This document shows positions 44,082 to 52,741 of a DNA stretch of 64,000 nucleotides, piece by piece (the stretch's first letter is position 1; each line of letters opens with the position of its first letter). Made by a program: the position numbers and the translations under genes. The notes beneath the pieces were generated by a model that did not search any database, was not told the DNA's origin, and saw nothing but the letters and a program-made list of their open reading frames with translations. Source of the DNA: Acidisoma sp965199065 (GTDB lineage: Bacteria > Pseudomonadota > Alphaproteobacteria > Acetobacterales > Acetobacteraceae); the NCBI RefSeq assembly GCF_965199065.1, contig NZ_CBDAQN010000003.1, positions 1,798,001-1,862,000 of the forward strand, in the 5' to 3' direction.

Positions 44082-46096
44082 GTGCGGCCACTGCCCCGAT
44101 GGGCATGATGCCCGAGCTTGTGCGTAGGCGCGGGCTGCTCACGGCGGTGGTCGTCTTCATCGTCCTTCTCGTGGCCGTCAACCTGCTGTCTTCCGCGCCG
44201 ATGGGCTATTTCGATGTCTCCTACATGTCGGCGGGCGGCGCGACGCTGGCACTGGCCGCGGTCGGGCAGACTTTGGTGATCCTTACCGGCGGTTTCGATC
44301 TCAGCGCCGGGGCGGTCATATCGCTCGTCAACGTGTTGCTGGCCAATCACATGGGCGCCACACCCGGCAACGAGGTGCTGTGGGCGGGGATCGGCGTCGG
44401 CGTCGGCGCGGGGATCGGCGCGTTCAACGGGATTTTCGTTGCGGCCCTGCGCCTGCAGCCCATCGTCGTCACGTTGGCGGTGATGTTCGTGGCGCAGGGG
44501 CTGACCCTGCTCGTCTCCGACAAGCCGGGCGGCACCGTGCCAAGCGACTTCACGAGCTTCTTCACGGGCAGTGCCATCCCTAACCTCCTGCCGGCGCCTT
44601 TGGTCGTGCTGGCGGTCGTGCTGATGATCTGGGGGCTGTTGAAACAGACGCGGTTCGGCACCGCGCTCTATGCGATCGGCAGCGACGCCGACGCTGCGCG
44701 GTTTATCGGCATCCGCGTCGGGCGCGTCACCTTTGTCACTTATGTGCTCGCTGGCGCCGCCTATGGCCTCGCGGGCGTGATGGTGACTGCCCAGACCAGC
44801 ACCGGCGATCCTCTGGTCGGTGACCCGCTGCTGCTGCAGATATTCGCCGCCGTCGTCATCGGCGGCACGGTTCTCGGCGGCGGTCGCGGCGGCTGCGTCG
44901 GCTCCGTTTTCGGCGCCTATAGCCTCATGCTGATCGTCAACATCCTGCTCGTGCTCAATGTGCCCGCGTACTACAGCACGGTGGTCGAGGGGCTTATTCT
45001 CATCCTCGCGGCCTTTAGCGGCGCTGCCCATGGCGGTCTGCCGATCGCCCGCTGGCTTGCGGCGCCGCGTCTGCCGTCGCGCCGTCGCGCGGGCCAGTCG
45101 CGGGCGAAGGCCGTGGTGCTGACGCAGGCGGAGGCCGCCGCGCCGCCACGCGTAGCCTGGCGCGTGCGCCATGCAGAGGCCCTGCGTTACGCCATCCCCT
45201 CTTACCTTTGCTTTCTGATCGTTCTCGCCGTGACCGGGTGGATGTATGGCGGCATTGGTTTCCGCTATCTGGCAGCCCTGGCGGCGCTTTCTTCCTTCCT
45301 GATCGTGCTCGCTCTTGGACAGGGCGCCGTCATCCTGACAGGGGGCCTTGATCTCTCCGTGCCCTGGACCATCGGGCTCGCCGGTATTTTGGTGGCCGGC
45401 TTTGGCCAGGGAAATGCGGCCAGCGCCCTGTGGGCGGTTCCCCTGGTGCTGCTCATCGGCGCTGCAACCGGTTTTCTCAATGGTCTCGGCGTCGTTGTCT
45501 TCGGGTTGCCGCCCATCGTCGTGACCTTGGGCATGAACGGCATCCTACAGGGAGTTGCCTTGTTGTACAGCGGCGGGACGCCCTCCGGATTCGCGCCGCC
45601 CAGCATCCGCTGGGTGATGACCGGGCATCTCCTCGGTGTCGCGCCGGTTATCTGGCTGATCCTGGTCTTCATCGTCATGGCGAGCCTTCTGCTGACCCGC
45701 ACCGCGTTCGGGCGACGCGTCTACGCAGTCGGCAACAGCCAGCGTGTTGCGCGTCTTGCCGGCGTCGATGTCGGGCGAACCATCGTCCTTGTATACATGT
45801 TGAGCGGCGTCTGCGCGGCGCTCGTCGGGATCATGCTGAGCGGCTTCAGTGGGCAGGCGAGCCTCGGCATGGGAGATGATTACCTGCTGCCCTCCATAGC
45901 CGTCGTCGTGGTCGGCGGCACGCTGATCACCGGCGGACGAGGAAACTATCTCGGCATGGTCGGCGGCGTCCTGTTGCTCACGGCGCTGCAGACATTGCTG
46001 GCCGGTACGACGACGCCACCGGCAATCCGGGAAATTCTTTATGGCGCCGTCGTTCTTGCGGCCGTGGTCGCATTGCGCGACCGCCTATCAAGTTGA
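44078..46096 (+). CDS. Fused double CUT2 permease (transporter 3)
   Basis: One 672-residue chain carrying two complete RbsC-type permease units. Half 1 (about 15-325) has QTLVILTGGFDLSAGAVISL and GGTVLGGGRGGCVGSVFGAY; a basic, alanine-rich linker (about 326-370) follows; half 2 (about 371-672) has GAVILTGGLDLSVPWTIGLA and GGTLITGGRGNYLGMVGGV. In other transporters here these are separate genes. The frame is continuous with no stop between halves, so it is a real fusion and not a frameshift artefact. It fixes the heterodimer in a 1:1 ratio. Confidence 0.9.
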   Translation: MSAATAPMGMMPELVRRRGLLTAVVVFIVLLVAVNLLSSAPMGYFDVSYMSAGGATLALAAVGQTLVILTGGFDLSAGAVISLVNVLLANHMGATPGNEVLWAGIGVGVGAGIGAFNGIFVAALRLQPIVVTLAVMFVAQGLTLLVSDKPGGTVPSDFTSFFTGSAIPNLLPAPLVVLAVVLMIWGLLKQTRFGTALYAIGSDADAARFIGIRVGRVTFVTYVLAGAAYGLAGVMVTAQTSTGDPLVGDPLLLQIFAAVVIGGTVLGGGRGGCVGSVFGAYSLMLIVNILLVLNVPAYYSTVVEGLILILAAFSGAAHGGLPIARWLAAPRLPSRRRAGQSRAKAVVLTQAEAAAPPRVAWRVRHAEALRYAIPSYLCFLIVLAVTGWMYGGIGFRYLAALAALSSFLIVLALGQGAVILTGGLDLSVPWTIGLAGILVAGFGQGNAASALWAVPLVLLIGAATGFLNGLGVVVFGLPPIVVTLGMNGILQGVALLYSGGTPSGFAPPSIRWVMTGHLLGVAPVIWLILVFIVMASLLLTRTAFGRRVYAVGNSQRVARLAGVDVGRTIVLVYMLSGVCAALVGIMLSGFSGQASLGMGDDYLLPSIAVVVVGGTLITGGRGNYLGMVGGVLLLTALQTLLAGTTTPPAIREILYGAVVLAAVVALRDRLSS

Positions 46097-46114
46097 GCCT
46101 CGGAGAATGAAGTG

Positions 46115-46891
46115 ATGCAAAATCGCCAGGTCAACCCCGGCCTCCGGGTTCTCGTGACAGCGGGTGCGAGCGGCATTGGCCGCGCCATAACCGACGCCTT
46201 CGTCGAGGACGGTGCGCGCGTTCATGTGTGCGACATCAACGAGGCCGCGCTAGCGGAATGCCGCGCGACACTCGGCGTCACGACGAGTGTCGCTGATGTC
46301 TCGCGCGAGGATCAGGTAAAGCGGCTGGTCGATGATGCCGCTGCGGCTCTGGGCGGTCTCGACGTTCTAATCAACAATGCCGGGATCGCCGGCCCGACCG
46401 GCACGGTGGATGAAATCGCCACAAGCGCTTGGCGCGACACCATCGACATCAATCTAAACGGCCAGTTTTACTGCGCGCATTACGCCGTGCCGATGTTGCG
46501 CGCGGCTGGCGAGGCGGCGATCGTCAATCTGTCATCGGCGGCGGGCCGCTTCGGCTATGCTTTTCGCACGCCCTATTCGGCGTCGAAATGGGCAATCGTC
46601 GGCTTCACGCAAAGCCTCGCCAAGGAGCTTGGACCGGTGGGGATCCGCGTCAACGCCATCCTGCCGGGCATCGTGAAGGGGCCGCGCATGGAGGGCGTGA
46701 TCCGCGCGCGTGCCGAGCAGGTGGGCGTGCCTTATGAGACGATGGAGGCGGAGTATCTTCAGCGGATCTCGCTGCGGCACATGGTGACGCCGGAGGACAT
46801 CGCCTCGACCGCGATTTTCCTCTGTTCCAAGGCGGGGTGGAACATCTCCGGCCAATCGATCAGCGTATGCGGCAACGTTGAATCGCTGTGA
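46115..46891 (+). CDS. Short-chain dehydrogenase/reductase
   Basis: SDR of 258 residues. Cofactor motif TAGASGIG, CDIN (NAD preference), NNAGIAGP, Ser in NLSSAAGR and active site YSASK. Among bacterial SDRs it most resembles sugar/3-oxoacyl type dehydrogenases. The ATG at 46115 is preferred; a GTG directly before it (46112) is possible, and GGAG lies at 46102. It lies 18 bases after the fused permease and is co-transcribed. Confidence 0.87.
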   Translation: MQNRQVNPGLRVLVTAGASGIGRAITDAFVEDGARVHVCDINEAALAECRATLGVTTSVADVSREDQVKRLVDDAAAALGGLDVLINNAGIAGPTGTVDEIATSAWRDTIDINLNGQFYCAHYAVPMLRAAGEAAIVNLSSAAGRFGYAFRTPYSASKWAIVGFTQSLAKELGPVGIRVNAILPGIVKGPRMEGVIRARAEQVGVPYETMEAEYLQRISLRHMVTPEDIASTAIFLCSKAGWNISGQSISVCGNVESL

Positions 46892-47098
46892 ATGAGCGCC
46901 GACCAAAGACAACCGGAAATGGCACGATCTTCGGAAGTCAATCATGACCGGCGCTGTTACGCTACGATTTATACGCCGCCGAAGTCGCCCGATCTTCCGG
47001 TGCCGGCGGATGATCTTGCCGAGTTCTCGGGCAATGGCGACGACTATCGTTGGTCGGTCTTGGACACCGGCAAGATGCAGCTGCCGATTGCCGCTTGA
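46892..47098 (+). CDS. Small hypothetical protein, possibly not expressed
   Basis: A 68-codon frame that begins directly after the SDR stop (TGA then ATG). Its translation contains YTPPKSPDLPVPADDLAEF and ends TGKMQLPIAA. I recognise no family, signal peptide or membrane segment. It fills the gap between the SDR and the lactonase. It could be a small coupled gene or the remnant of a larger one. Confidence 0.3.
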   Translation: MSADQRQPEMARSSEVNHDRRCYATIYTPPKSPDLPVPADDLAEFSGNGDDYRWSVLDTGKMQLPIAA

Positions 47099-47145
47099 GT
47101 TTTGAAATGCACGATACTGCCGAACCGTAGCGATGGGAGGTTTGA

Positions 47146-48030
47146 ATGTCGAATGATATTGATATCCGGGTCCATGTGGCCTGCAAGAACATCCTTGGCG
47201 AGGGTCCGCTTTGGGATGTTGAAGAGCAGCGGCTTTACTGGATCGACAGCTTCGGCAACCAGATTTTCAGGTGCACGGAAACGGGCACCGAAGTTGAAAG
47301 CTGGGATGTGCCGGCAAATATCGGCTCCATGGCCTTGCGCCGTCAGGGCGGCGCTGTCGTTTCTCTGCAGACCGGTTTCCATTTTCTCGATTTCAAGACT
47401 GGCGAAACCGCTGCGATCCACGATCCCGAGGCTAATCTTCCCGGCACCCGGCTGAATGACGGCAAGGTCGATCGGCAGGGACGTTTCATTGCGGGCTCGA
47501 TGGACATGAAGGAGGAAGGTCCCAACGGCGCACTTTATCGCCTGGACGCGGACCTTTCTGTGCATGTTCTGGAGAAAGGCATCATCTGCTCGAATGGTCC
47601 GTGCTGGAGTCCCGACGGCGCCACCTTCTACTTTACCGATACGTGGTCGGAAGAGATCTCTGCTTATGACTATGATCAGGCTACCGGCACGCCGAGTAAC
47701 AAGCGTTGCTTTGCCTCGTTCAAGGAGATCGGAGGGGCACCGGATGGCGCGACCGTCGACGAGGAGGGGTATGTTTGGAGTGCCGCGGTCTATTCAGGGC
47801 AGATCGTGCGGTTCTCGCCTGATGGAAGCATCGACCGGGTCATCAAGACGCCCGTCCTGAAAGTGACAAGCGTCATGTTCGGTGGCCCCGATCTAGACGT
47901 GATGTTCGTCACCTCGATGGCTCGGCCGCCGCTGCCGCGCTTCCCGGAGGATGGGCCCATGGCCGGGCATGTTTTCGCGATCTACGGTCTGGGCGTTCGC
48001 GGCATTCCAGAAGGCCGGTTCCAGGGCTGA
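47146..48030 (+). CDS. SMP-30/gluconolactonase (LRE) family protein
   Basis: Beta-propeller lactonase of 294 residues, clearly paralogous to 39182-40102: NILGEGPLWDVEEQRLYWID with the metal Glu, TRLNDGKVDRQGRFIAGSMD, NGPCWSPDGATFYFTDT with metal Asn/Asp, and DGATVDEEGYVWSAAVYSG. A GGGAGG ribosome-binding site precedes the ATG. It ends the transporter-3 operon, and with the SDR before it would form a dehydrogenase-then-lactonase route for a sugar or cyclic alcohol (inference). Confidence 0.9.
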   Translation: MSNDIDIRVHVACKNILGEGPLWDVEEQRLYWIDSFGNQIFRCTETGTEVESWDVPANIGSMALRRQGGAVVSLQTGFHFLDFKTGETAAIHDPEANLPGTRLNDGKVDRQGRFIAGSMDMKEEGPNGALYRLDADLSVHVLEKGIICSNGPCWSPDGATFYFTDTWSEEISAYDYDQATGTPSNKRCFASFKEIGGAPDGATVDEEGYVWSAAVYSGQIVRFSPDGSIDRVIKTPVLKVTSVMFGGPDLDVMFVTSMARPPLPRFPEDGPMAGHVFAIYGLGVRGIPEGRFQG

Positions 48031-48124
48031 CCAAATGTGGACGCTTGCGCCGTCGGCGACGATGATCAGTGCATGGCTCTGTGCGATGATAACTCGGTGT
48101 GGTGAGGCGTAGTGATCCGCAGCC

Positions 48125-48889
48125 TCATTCAGCCGTCCAGCCTCCATCCAACATCAGGGCGGACCCGGTCATGAGCGCGGAAGCATCCGACGCAAGGAGC
48201 ACGATCGCGCCCATGATGTCCTCAACCTGTCCCAAACGGCCAAGCTTGATCCGACGCAGCACGTCGTCGGCGAATGCGGCATTCTCGAAGAACGGTCTGG
48301 TCAGCGGCGTTTCGATAAATGTTGGACAGATGGTATTCACGCGGATGCCAAGCGGCCCGAGCTCAATCGCCATGGCTTTGGTAAGCCCCTCCAGAGCGTG
48401 CTTGCTGGCGCAGTAGACGCTGCGGTTGGCTCCCCCCACATGGCCCATCTGACTCGAGACGTTGATGATCGAGCCAGCTCGCTTGGCGTTGCTGAGGCCG
48501 CGCGCGACCGCTTGGGCAACAACAAAGGTTGCTCGCACATTAAGGGCCATCACCGCGTCGTAGTCCTCCATCCGCACGTCGAGGAAGGGCGCCGGCCGGT
48601 TGGTGCCGGCGTTGTTCACGAGCACGTCGAAAGGGTCACGCGCCGTAAGCGCCGCTGTAACGGCTGCCGCGTCCAGAACATCGAGTACGAGGGCTTCTGC
48701 CAAGCCGCCATCCCTGCGGATGGAGGCCGCCACATCATCGATCTCGATGGACGTGCGTGCGACAAGCGTGACCGCAGCTCCTGCCTGCGCAAGGGCGCTG
48801 GCACATGCGACGCCGAGGCCGCGCCCCGCTCCGGTGACAAGGGCGCGGCGCCCATCCAGCCGCATCGGAGGTAGCCGGGGCAGGTCCAT
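48125..48889 (-). CDS. Short-chain dehydrogenase/reductase
   Basis: SDR of 254 residues: TGAGRGLGVACASAL cofactor motif, VNNAGTNRPAPF, Ser in NVSSQMGH, active site YCASK and SALMLDGGW near the end. The chain opens with MDLPRLPPMRLDGRRALVTG. It is the last gene of the long leftward transporter-4 operon, 6 bases after the MBL-fold hydrolase, convergent to the lactonase. No hairpin is evident in the 94-bp convergent gap. Confidence 0.88.
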   Translation of the reverse strand: MDLPRLPPMRLDGRRALVTGAGRGLGVACASALAQAGAAVTLVARTSIEIDDVAASIRRDGGLAEALVLDVLDAAAVTAALTARDPFDVLVNNAGTNRPAPFLDVRMEDYDAVMALNVRATFVVAQAVARGLSNAKRAGSIINVSSQMGHVGGANRSVYCASKHALEGLTKAMAIELGPLGIRVNTICPTFIETPLTRPFFENAAFADDVLRRIKLGRLGQVEDIMGAIVLLASDASALMTGSALMLDGGWTAE

Positions 48890-48895
48890 TGGGCG

Positions 48896-49774
48896 TCAGG
48901 CCACCATGCTCGTCTGACCGTCGGCCAGCGCGATCTCGGTCACCATCAGTCCATTCTCCGTCCGGCGCGACGGAAACACCTCGGGCAGTCGCTCTTCATG
49001 TATCGGGATCACGCGGTTCGTGTCGCCACCTGCCTCGGTGACCATGGCATCTGTGGCAAGAAGCAGGTTTGTCTGGCTGCCCATAGCAAGGCCGACCGGA
49101 AGATACCGCGGGTGTTCGGGATCACGACCGCGCAGGTTATCGAAGGAGTAGACGAGGTCGCCGGCGAGAATCCATCTGTCCTCGGCATCCGGGTGTTGGC
49201 TGTTGCGGACTGTGACGTACATCGATCCCCAGGTATGGGTATCGAAGGCAGCCCGCAGGTCGATCCCAGGCAGCACGTTATCGCGGTCGCCGTCGATGCA
49301 GACCAACCGGCCTTGTCGCGCGAGATCGACCGCGCGCAGCACGTCCCCGGGATCGGTCGCCACCATCAGCCAGCTGAACTTCTGTTCAAGCGACATGGCC
49401 CAGACCCATTTCGACAACTCACGCTCCTGAATGTAGAAGCGCGCGTTCGGGAAGTGATCCGTCCCGCCCATGTGGTCGAAATGCCCGTGGGTGATGAAGA
49501 CGTGCGACACCTCCTCCGGCGTCACACCGCACTCTGCAAGGACCGTGCGCGGATCCTGCCAATTGACGACGTTGAATGCCTTGGCCATGGTCTCGCCATA
49601 GTCCTTCAGGTTGTAGCCGACATCGACCATCGCCGTTATGCCTTGTCCCTTGATGAGGACATAGCAATAGGGAAGCTTCCTGTAGCCCTCATTATGGGCC
49701 CCGTAGACGATCCCGCTGAGGTGATATTTGGAAACGTAAGCGTATTCGAGCACCCAGATCGAGTAATCGGCCAT
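48896..49774 (-). CDS. Metallo-beta-lactamase-fold hydrolase, N-acyl-homoserine-lactonase-like
   Basis: MBL-fold enzyme of 292 residues with the two-metal motif HGHFDHMGG (HxHxDH), an upstream MVDVGYN strand, HTWGSMYV carrying the next His, and LAGDLVYS with the bridging Asp. The start at 49774 (MADYSIWVLEYAY) follows a GGAAG site; in-frame codons upstream are rejected. This subgroup includes AHL lactonases, but here it lies in a transporter operon with dehydrogenases, so a lactone intermediate of the pathway is a likelier substrate than a quorum signal (inference). Confidence 0.87.
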   Translation of the reverse strand: MADYSIWVLEYAYVSKYHLSGIVYGAHNEGYRKLPYCYVLIKGQGITAMVDVGYNLKDYGETMAKAFNVVNWQDPRTVLAECGVTPEEVSHVFITHGHFDHMGGTDHFPNARFYIQERELSKWVWAMSLEQKFSWLMVATDPGDVLRAVDLARQGRLVCIDGDRDNVLPGIDLRAAFDTHTWGSMYVTVRNSQHPDAEDRWILAGDLVYSFDNLRGRDPEHPRYLPVGLAMGSQTNLLLATDAMVTEAGGDTNRVIPIHEERLPEVFPSRRTENGLMVTEIALADGQTSMVA

Positions 49775-49788
49775 TGCTTCTTCCCTTG

Positions 49789-50328
49789 TTATCTTGATGG
49801 TGCAGGTTTGATTATGGCGTGGGCAGCGCAGCAGGCTTGGCGCAGGTCGACTACGGCAAAGCCGGGCAAGGCGGCGGCGGCCCAATGCAGCTCCTGATTG
49901 CACCGGCGCAGCCGTTCCGAAATGCGATTGAGCATTGGATCATCACGACGATGCAGAGTGTGTTCCGCAGTATCGACTGCTTCTGCGACCGCGCGTGCGG
50001 CAAGGCAAAGATGCCGATGGTGATGCTCCGCCGACCGAGGTGGCTGTAGCGCACCAAGACACTCCAACATGGCGGCTCGACGCGTGAGCACGAGCGCGAA
50101 CATTGGATGGTCCTGCGCGCTCCCGAGCCCGACCGTCGCCAGCAACAGCAGGCCGGCAAGCTGCCCGCTCGTTTGACGGATCTGATCGAAGGCGGGTCGA
50201 GCGGCGAGGATGTAGCTCAACGTCATGTCGTCAATCCCCGGCGGCAGCTCGTTGACGCCGCCGTCAGCTCCGAGGGGCTCACAAAGCCCGGGCCGGGGTA
50301 AAGACGTGCCATCTTCGACCCGCCTCAT
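49789..50328 (-). CDS. Hypothetical helical protein coupled to a LacI gene
   Basis: A 179-residue frame from ATG 50328, which overlaps the LacI stop codon (ATGA). The chain is predicted to be mainly alpha-helical: SYILAARPAFDQIRQTSGQL, FALVLTRRAAMLECLGALQ, HLCLAARAVAEAVDTAEHTL and MLNRISERLRRCNQELHWAA. No signal peptide or clear membrane segment is seen. I do not recognise a family. It lies 14 bases before the MBL hydrolase gene within a nine-gene operon. Coupling supports a real gene; function unknown. Confidence 0.6.
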   Translation of the reverse strand: MRRVEDGTSLPRPGLCEPLGADGGVNELPPGIDDMTLSYILAARPAFDQIRQTSGQLAGLLLLATVGLGSAQDHPMFALVLTRRAAMLECLGALQPPRSAEHHHRHLCLAARAVAEAVDTAEHTLHRRDDPMLNRISERLRRCNQELHWAAAALPGFAVVDLRQACCAAHAIIKPAPSR

Positions 50329-51371
50329 TGTCGCGGTCCTCCGGTAGAGGCGCGCTCGATCAGCGGGCCGCCTATCACATGCATCTGGGCATCTCCAGGG
50401 CCTGACATATCGGCGGCGAGGCAAGCGACGGTCGCTTCGATCATCGCCTGCACGGGCTGGCGCACCGTCGTCAGCCCGTAGGAGGGCCAGGCAGCCATCG
50501 GGATGTCGTCATAACCGACGACGGCCACATCTTCCGGCACAGCCAGGCCGAGTTCCTGACGAAGCGCATCCATGCCGCCAAGTGCCGTAATGTCGTTGGC
50601 GTAGAAGACTGCGTCCGGCCGCTTGGCCGCGAGTTCGAGTGTCGCCCTATAGCCGTGCTCGTAGCCATACTCCTCGCCGCCGGAGCGGGCATGCAGCGCC
50701 ACGCCCAGCTGGTTAAGCCTCTGGGTGAAACCATGCTCGCGATCGGCGTTGGTCGAGGTATCGGAGCGCCCAGCCACGTAGGCGATGCGGCGGCGGCCAA
50801 GGCTGACGAGCAGATCCGCCACGTCGCGGCCGCCGGCGAGATTGTCGCAGGACACGGTAGTGACCCCGGCTCCCGGCACCGTGCGGTTGAACAGCACGGC
50901 GGGCCGTCCAGTCTGGGTCCATTCCAGCGCCATGGCAGAGGACACAGTGGCGGACGCGATCACAACCGCATCCACCTGGTATTGGAGCAGCAGCGGCAGC
51001 TGGCTGTCCACATCTTCCCCCGGTGGCGCATGGAACAGCAGGGTCTGAAGCCCAGCCCTTTGCAGCGCCCGCGAGAGCTGTTCCAGCAGTTCGGGATAGA
51101 AGGGGTTCGTCATGCTGGCCATGACGATGCCAACGATATTGCTACGCTTCGTCGACAGGCTGCGTGCGATGACGTTCGGCTGGTAGCCCAAGGCGCCGGC
51201 CGCTTCCATGACGCGTTCCCGCATGGCCGGCGCGATGCTGGCATGACGGCTGAAGGCCCGTGAGACGGTGGACTGCGACACGCCCAGATGACGCGCCAAC
51301 TCACGCGCGGTGACAGGCATGCGACCCGCAGTTCTTTTTCCAGCCCGCCGATTGTCCGCCTGATCGTTCAT
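50325..51371 (-). CDS. LacI-family transcriptional regulator
   Basis: Regulator of 348 residues: helix-turn-helix at about 20-41 (VTARELARHLGVSQSTVSRA), hinge YQPNVIARSLSTKRS, effector domain with ASMTNPFYPELLEQLSRAL, VSCDNLAGGRDVADLL, VFYANDITALGGMDALRQEL and VGYDDIPMAAWPSYGLTTV. Unlike most LacI genes it lies in the middle of the operon it probably controls, after the HisD-like gene. Candidate operators are within the palindromes at 57760-57796, before the operon's first gene. Confidence 0.9.
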   Translation of the reverse strand: MNDQADNRRAGKRTAGRMPVTARELARHLGVSQSTVSRAFSRHASIAPAMRERVMEAAGALGYQPNVIARSLSTKRSNIVGIVMASMTNPFYPELLEQLSRALQRAGLQTLLFHAPPGEDVDSQLPLLLQYQVDAVVIASATVSSAMALEWTQTGRPAVLFNRTVPGAGVTTVSCDNLAGGRDVADLLVSLGRRRIAYVAGRSDTSTNADREHGFTQRLNQLGVALHARSGGEEYGYEHGYRATLELAAKRPDAVFYANDITALGGMDALRQELGLAVPEDVAVVGYDDIPMAAWPSYGLTTVRQPVQAMIEATVACLAADMSGPGDAQMHVIGGPLIERASTGGPRQ

Positions 51372-51389
51372 ACCGCCAGCTGCCCGATG

Positions 51390-52676
51390 TCAGACTGTGT
51401 TGCGGCCTCCATATCGCCGCACGCGAAGATCCGCCTGCTCCTTATGCCCGGCAAAATTTTCAATAGCGCAGAGACGCGAGCAATACTCGCCGACCATCGC
51501 GCTGGCTGCGTCATCCACTTCCTGATAGGTGCAGGTCTTGATGAACTTCCCGACCCAGAGGCCGCCGGTGTAGCGCGCGGCCTTCTTCGTCGGCAGGGTG
51601 TGATTGGTGCCGATGACCTTGTCTCCGAAAGCGACATTTGTCTGCTTGCCGAGAAAGAGAGCGCCGTAATTCGTCATGTTCTCCAGGAACCAGCGCGGAT
51701 TATGCGTCAGCACCTGAACGTGCTCGGAGGCGATGCGATCTGCCTCCTCGAGCATCTCTTGCTCCGTATCGCAGAGGATGACCTGACCATGATCCCGCCA
51801 CGCAACCGAAGCCACGTCCGCAGTCGCCAGCCGGGTTAGCTGGCGCTCGATCTCAGCCTCTATCTGACTTGCGATGCGTGTCGACGTCGTAAGGAGAATT
51901 GCAGGCGATGTGGGTCCATGCTCCGCCTGTCCGAGCAGATCCGTCGCGCACATCTCCGCATCCGCTGTATCGTCAGCGATGATCAGCGTCTCGGTCGGAC
52001 CCGCAAAAAGATCGATACCGACACGCCCGTAAAGTTGCCGCTTAGCCTCCGCCACGAAAGCATTGCCCGGTCCCACCAGCATGTCGACCGGCTTTATCGT
52101 CTTCGTGCCGATCGCCATGGCGGCCACGGCCTGAATGCCTCCAAGCACGTAGATCTCGTCGGCGCCCGCCATGGACATCGCGGCGATTGTTGCCGCAGGG
52201 GCTTTGCCGGCGAGTGGCGGAGTGCATGCGATGACGCGCTTTACGCCTGCCACCTTCGCGGTGAGGACACTCATATGGGCGGAGGCGACCATCGGATAGC
52301 GGCCGCCCGGAATGTAGCAGCCGACGCTGGCGACCGGAATGTTGCGATGGCCGAGCCGAACGCCTGGCAAGGTCTCTATCTCCAGGTCCCGGATCGTCCC
52401 GAGTTGCGCCTGCGCGAAGCGGCGGATCTGCGCCTGGGCAAACGTGATATCCCCGATCACCTGCGCCGGCAGGCTGGCGATCAGCTCATCGATCTGATCC
52501 TGGGTCAGCCGGAACGCATCCGGCTCCCACTTATCGAACCGGGTTGAAAGATCGCGCACAGCCTCATCGCCACGTTGTGCGACGTCGTCCAGGATGCCTT
52601 CGACGGTTTGGCGGACCTTGCGATCCGCATCCGCGGCGTCCTGCTGGCTAGGGGCGCTTTTCAAATAACGAATCAT
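51390..52676 (-). CDS. Histidinol-dehydrogenase-family paralogue (HpsN-like)
   Basis: Zinc- and NAD-dependent alcohol dehydrogenase of 428 residues in the HisD family. Seen: VGCYIPGGRYP, GTKTIKPVDMLVGPGNAFVA, DLFAGPTETLIIAD, LGQAEHGPTSPA (zinc-ligand Gln/His region) and NHTLPTKKAARYTGGLWVGK (biosynthetic HisD has the related NHVLPT ... SGLSV). The C-terminus ends EQADLRVRRYGG, which I associate with HpsN-type (sulfopropanediol) dehydrogenases rather than biosynthetic HisD. No other his gene is near. In this transporter operon it likely oxidises a terminal alcohol to a carboxylate in two steps. The substrate is not known. Confidence 0.85.
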   Translation of the reverse strand: MIRYLKSAPSQQDAADADRKVRQTVEGILDDVAQRGDEAVRDLSTRFDKWEPDAFRLTQDQIDELIASLPAQVIGDITFAQAQIRRFAQAQLGTIRDLEIETLPGVRLGHRNIPVASVGCYIPGGRYPMVASAHMSVLTAKVAGVKRVIACTPPLAGKAPAATIAAMSMAGADEIYVLGGIQAVAAMAIGTKTIKPVDMLVGPGNAFVAEAKRQLYGRVGIDLFAGPTETLIIADDTADAEMCATDLLGQAEHGPTSPAILLTTSTRIASQIEAEIERQLTRLATADVASVAWRDHGQVILCDTEQEMLEEADRIASEHVQVLTHNPRWFLENMTNYGALFLGKQTNVAFGDKVIGTNHTLPTKKAARYTGGLWVGKFIKTCTYQEVDDAASAMVGEYCSRLCAIENFAGHKEQADLRVRRYGGRNTV

Positions 52677-52693
52677 CGTGCGACATCTCCTGT

Positions 52694-52733
52694 GCTGAGC
52701 CGAGGCGCCGGCAAAACGGCACCTCGGCTCAGC
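52694..52733. promoter_or_regulatory. Long intercistronic hairpin after the transporter-4 binding protein
   Basis: GCTGAGCCGAGGCGCCG (52694-52710) and CGGCACCTCGGCTCAGC (52717-52733) form a 17-bp stem with one mismatch around a GCAAAA loop. It starts 8 bases after the binding-protein stop (on the minus strand). No T-run follows. The ribosome-binding site AGGAGA of the next gene lies directly after it. It most likely protects the 3' end of the binding-protein message and lowers expression of genes beyond it, as known for other binding-protein operons. Confidence 0.7.
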
Positions 52734-52741
52734 CGCGTCGG

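Noticed and set aside
48896..49774. Quorum-quenching system
   Set aside because: The MBL hydrolase resembles AHL lactonases but no luxI/luxR gene is near and its operon is catabolic; a pathway lactone is more likely.
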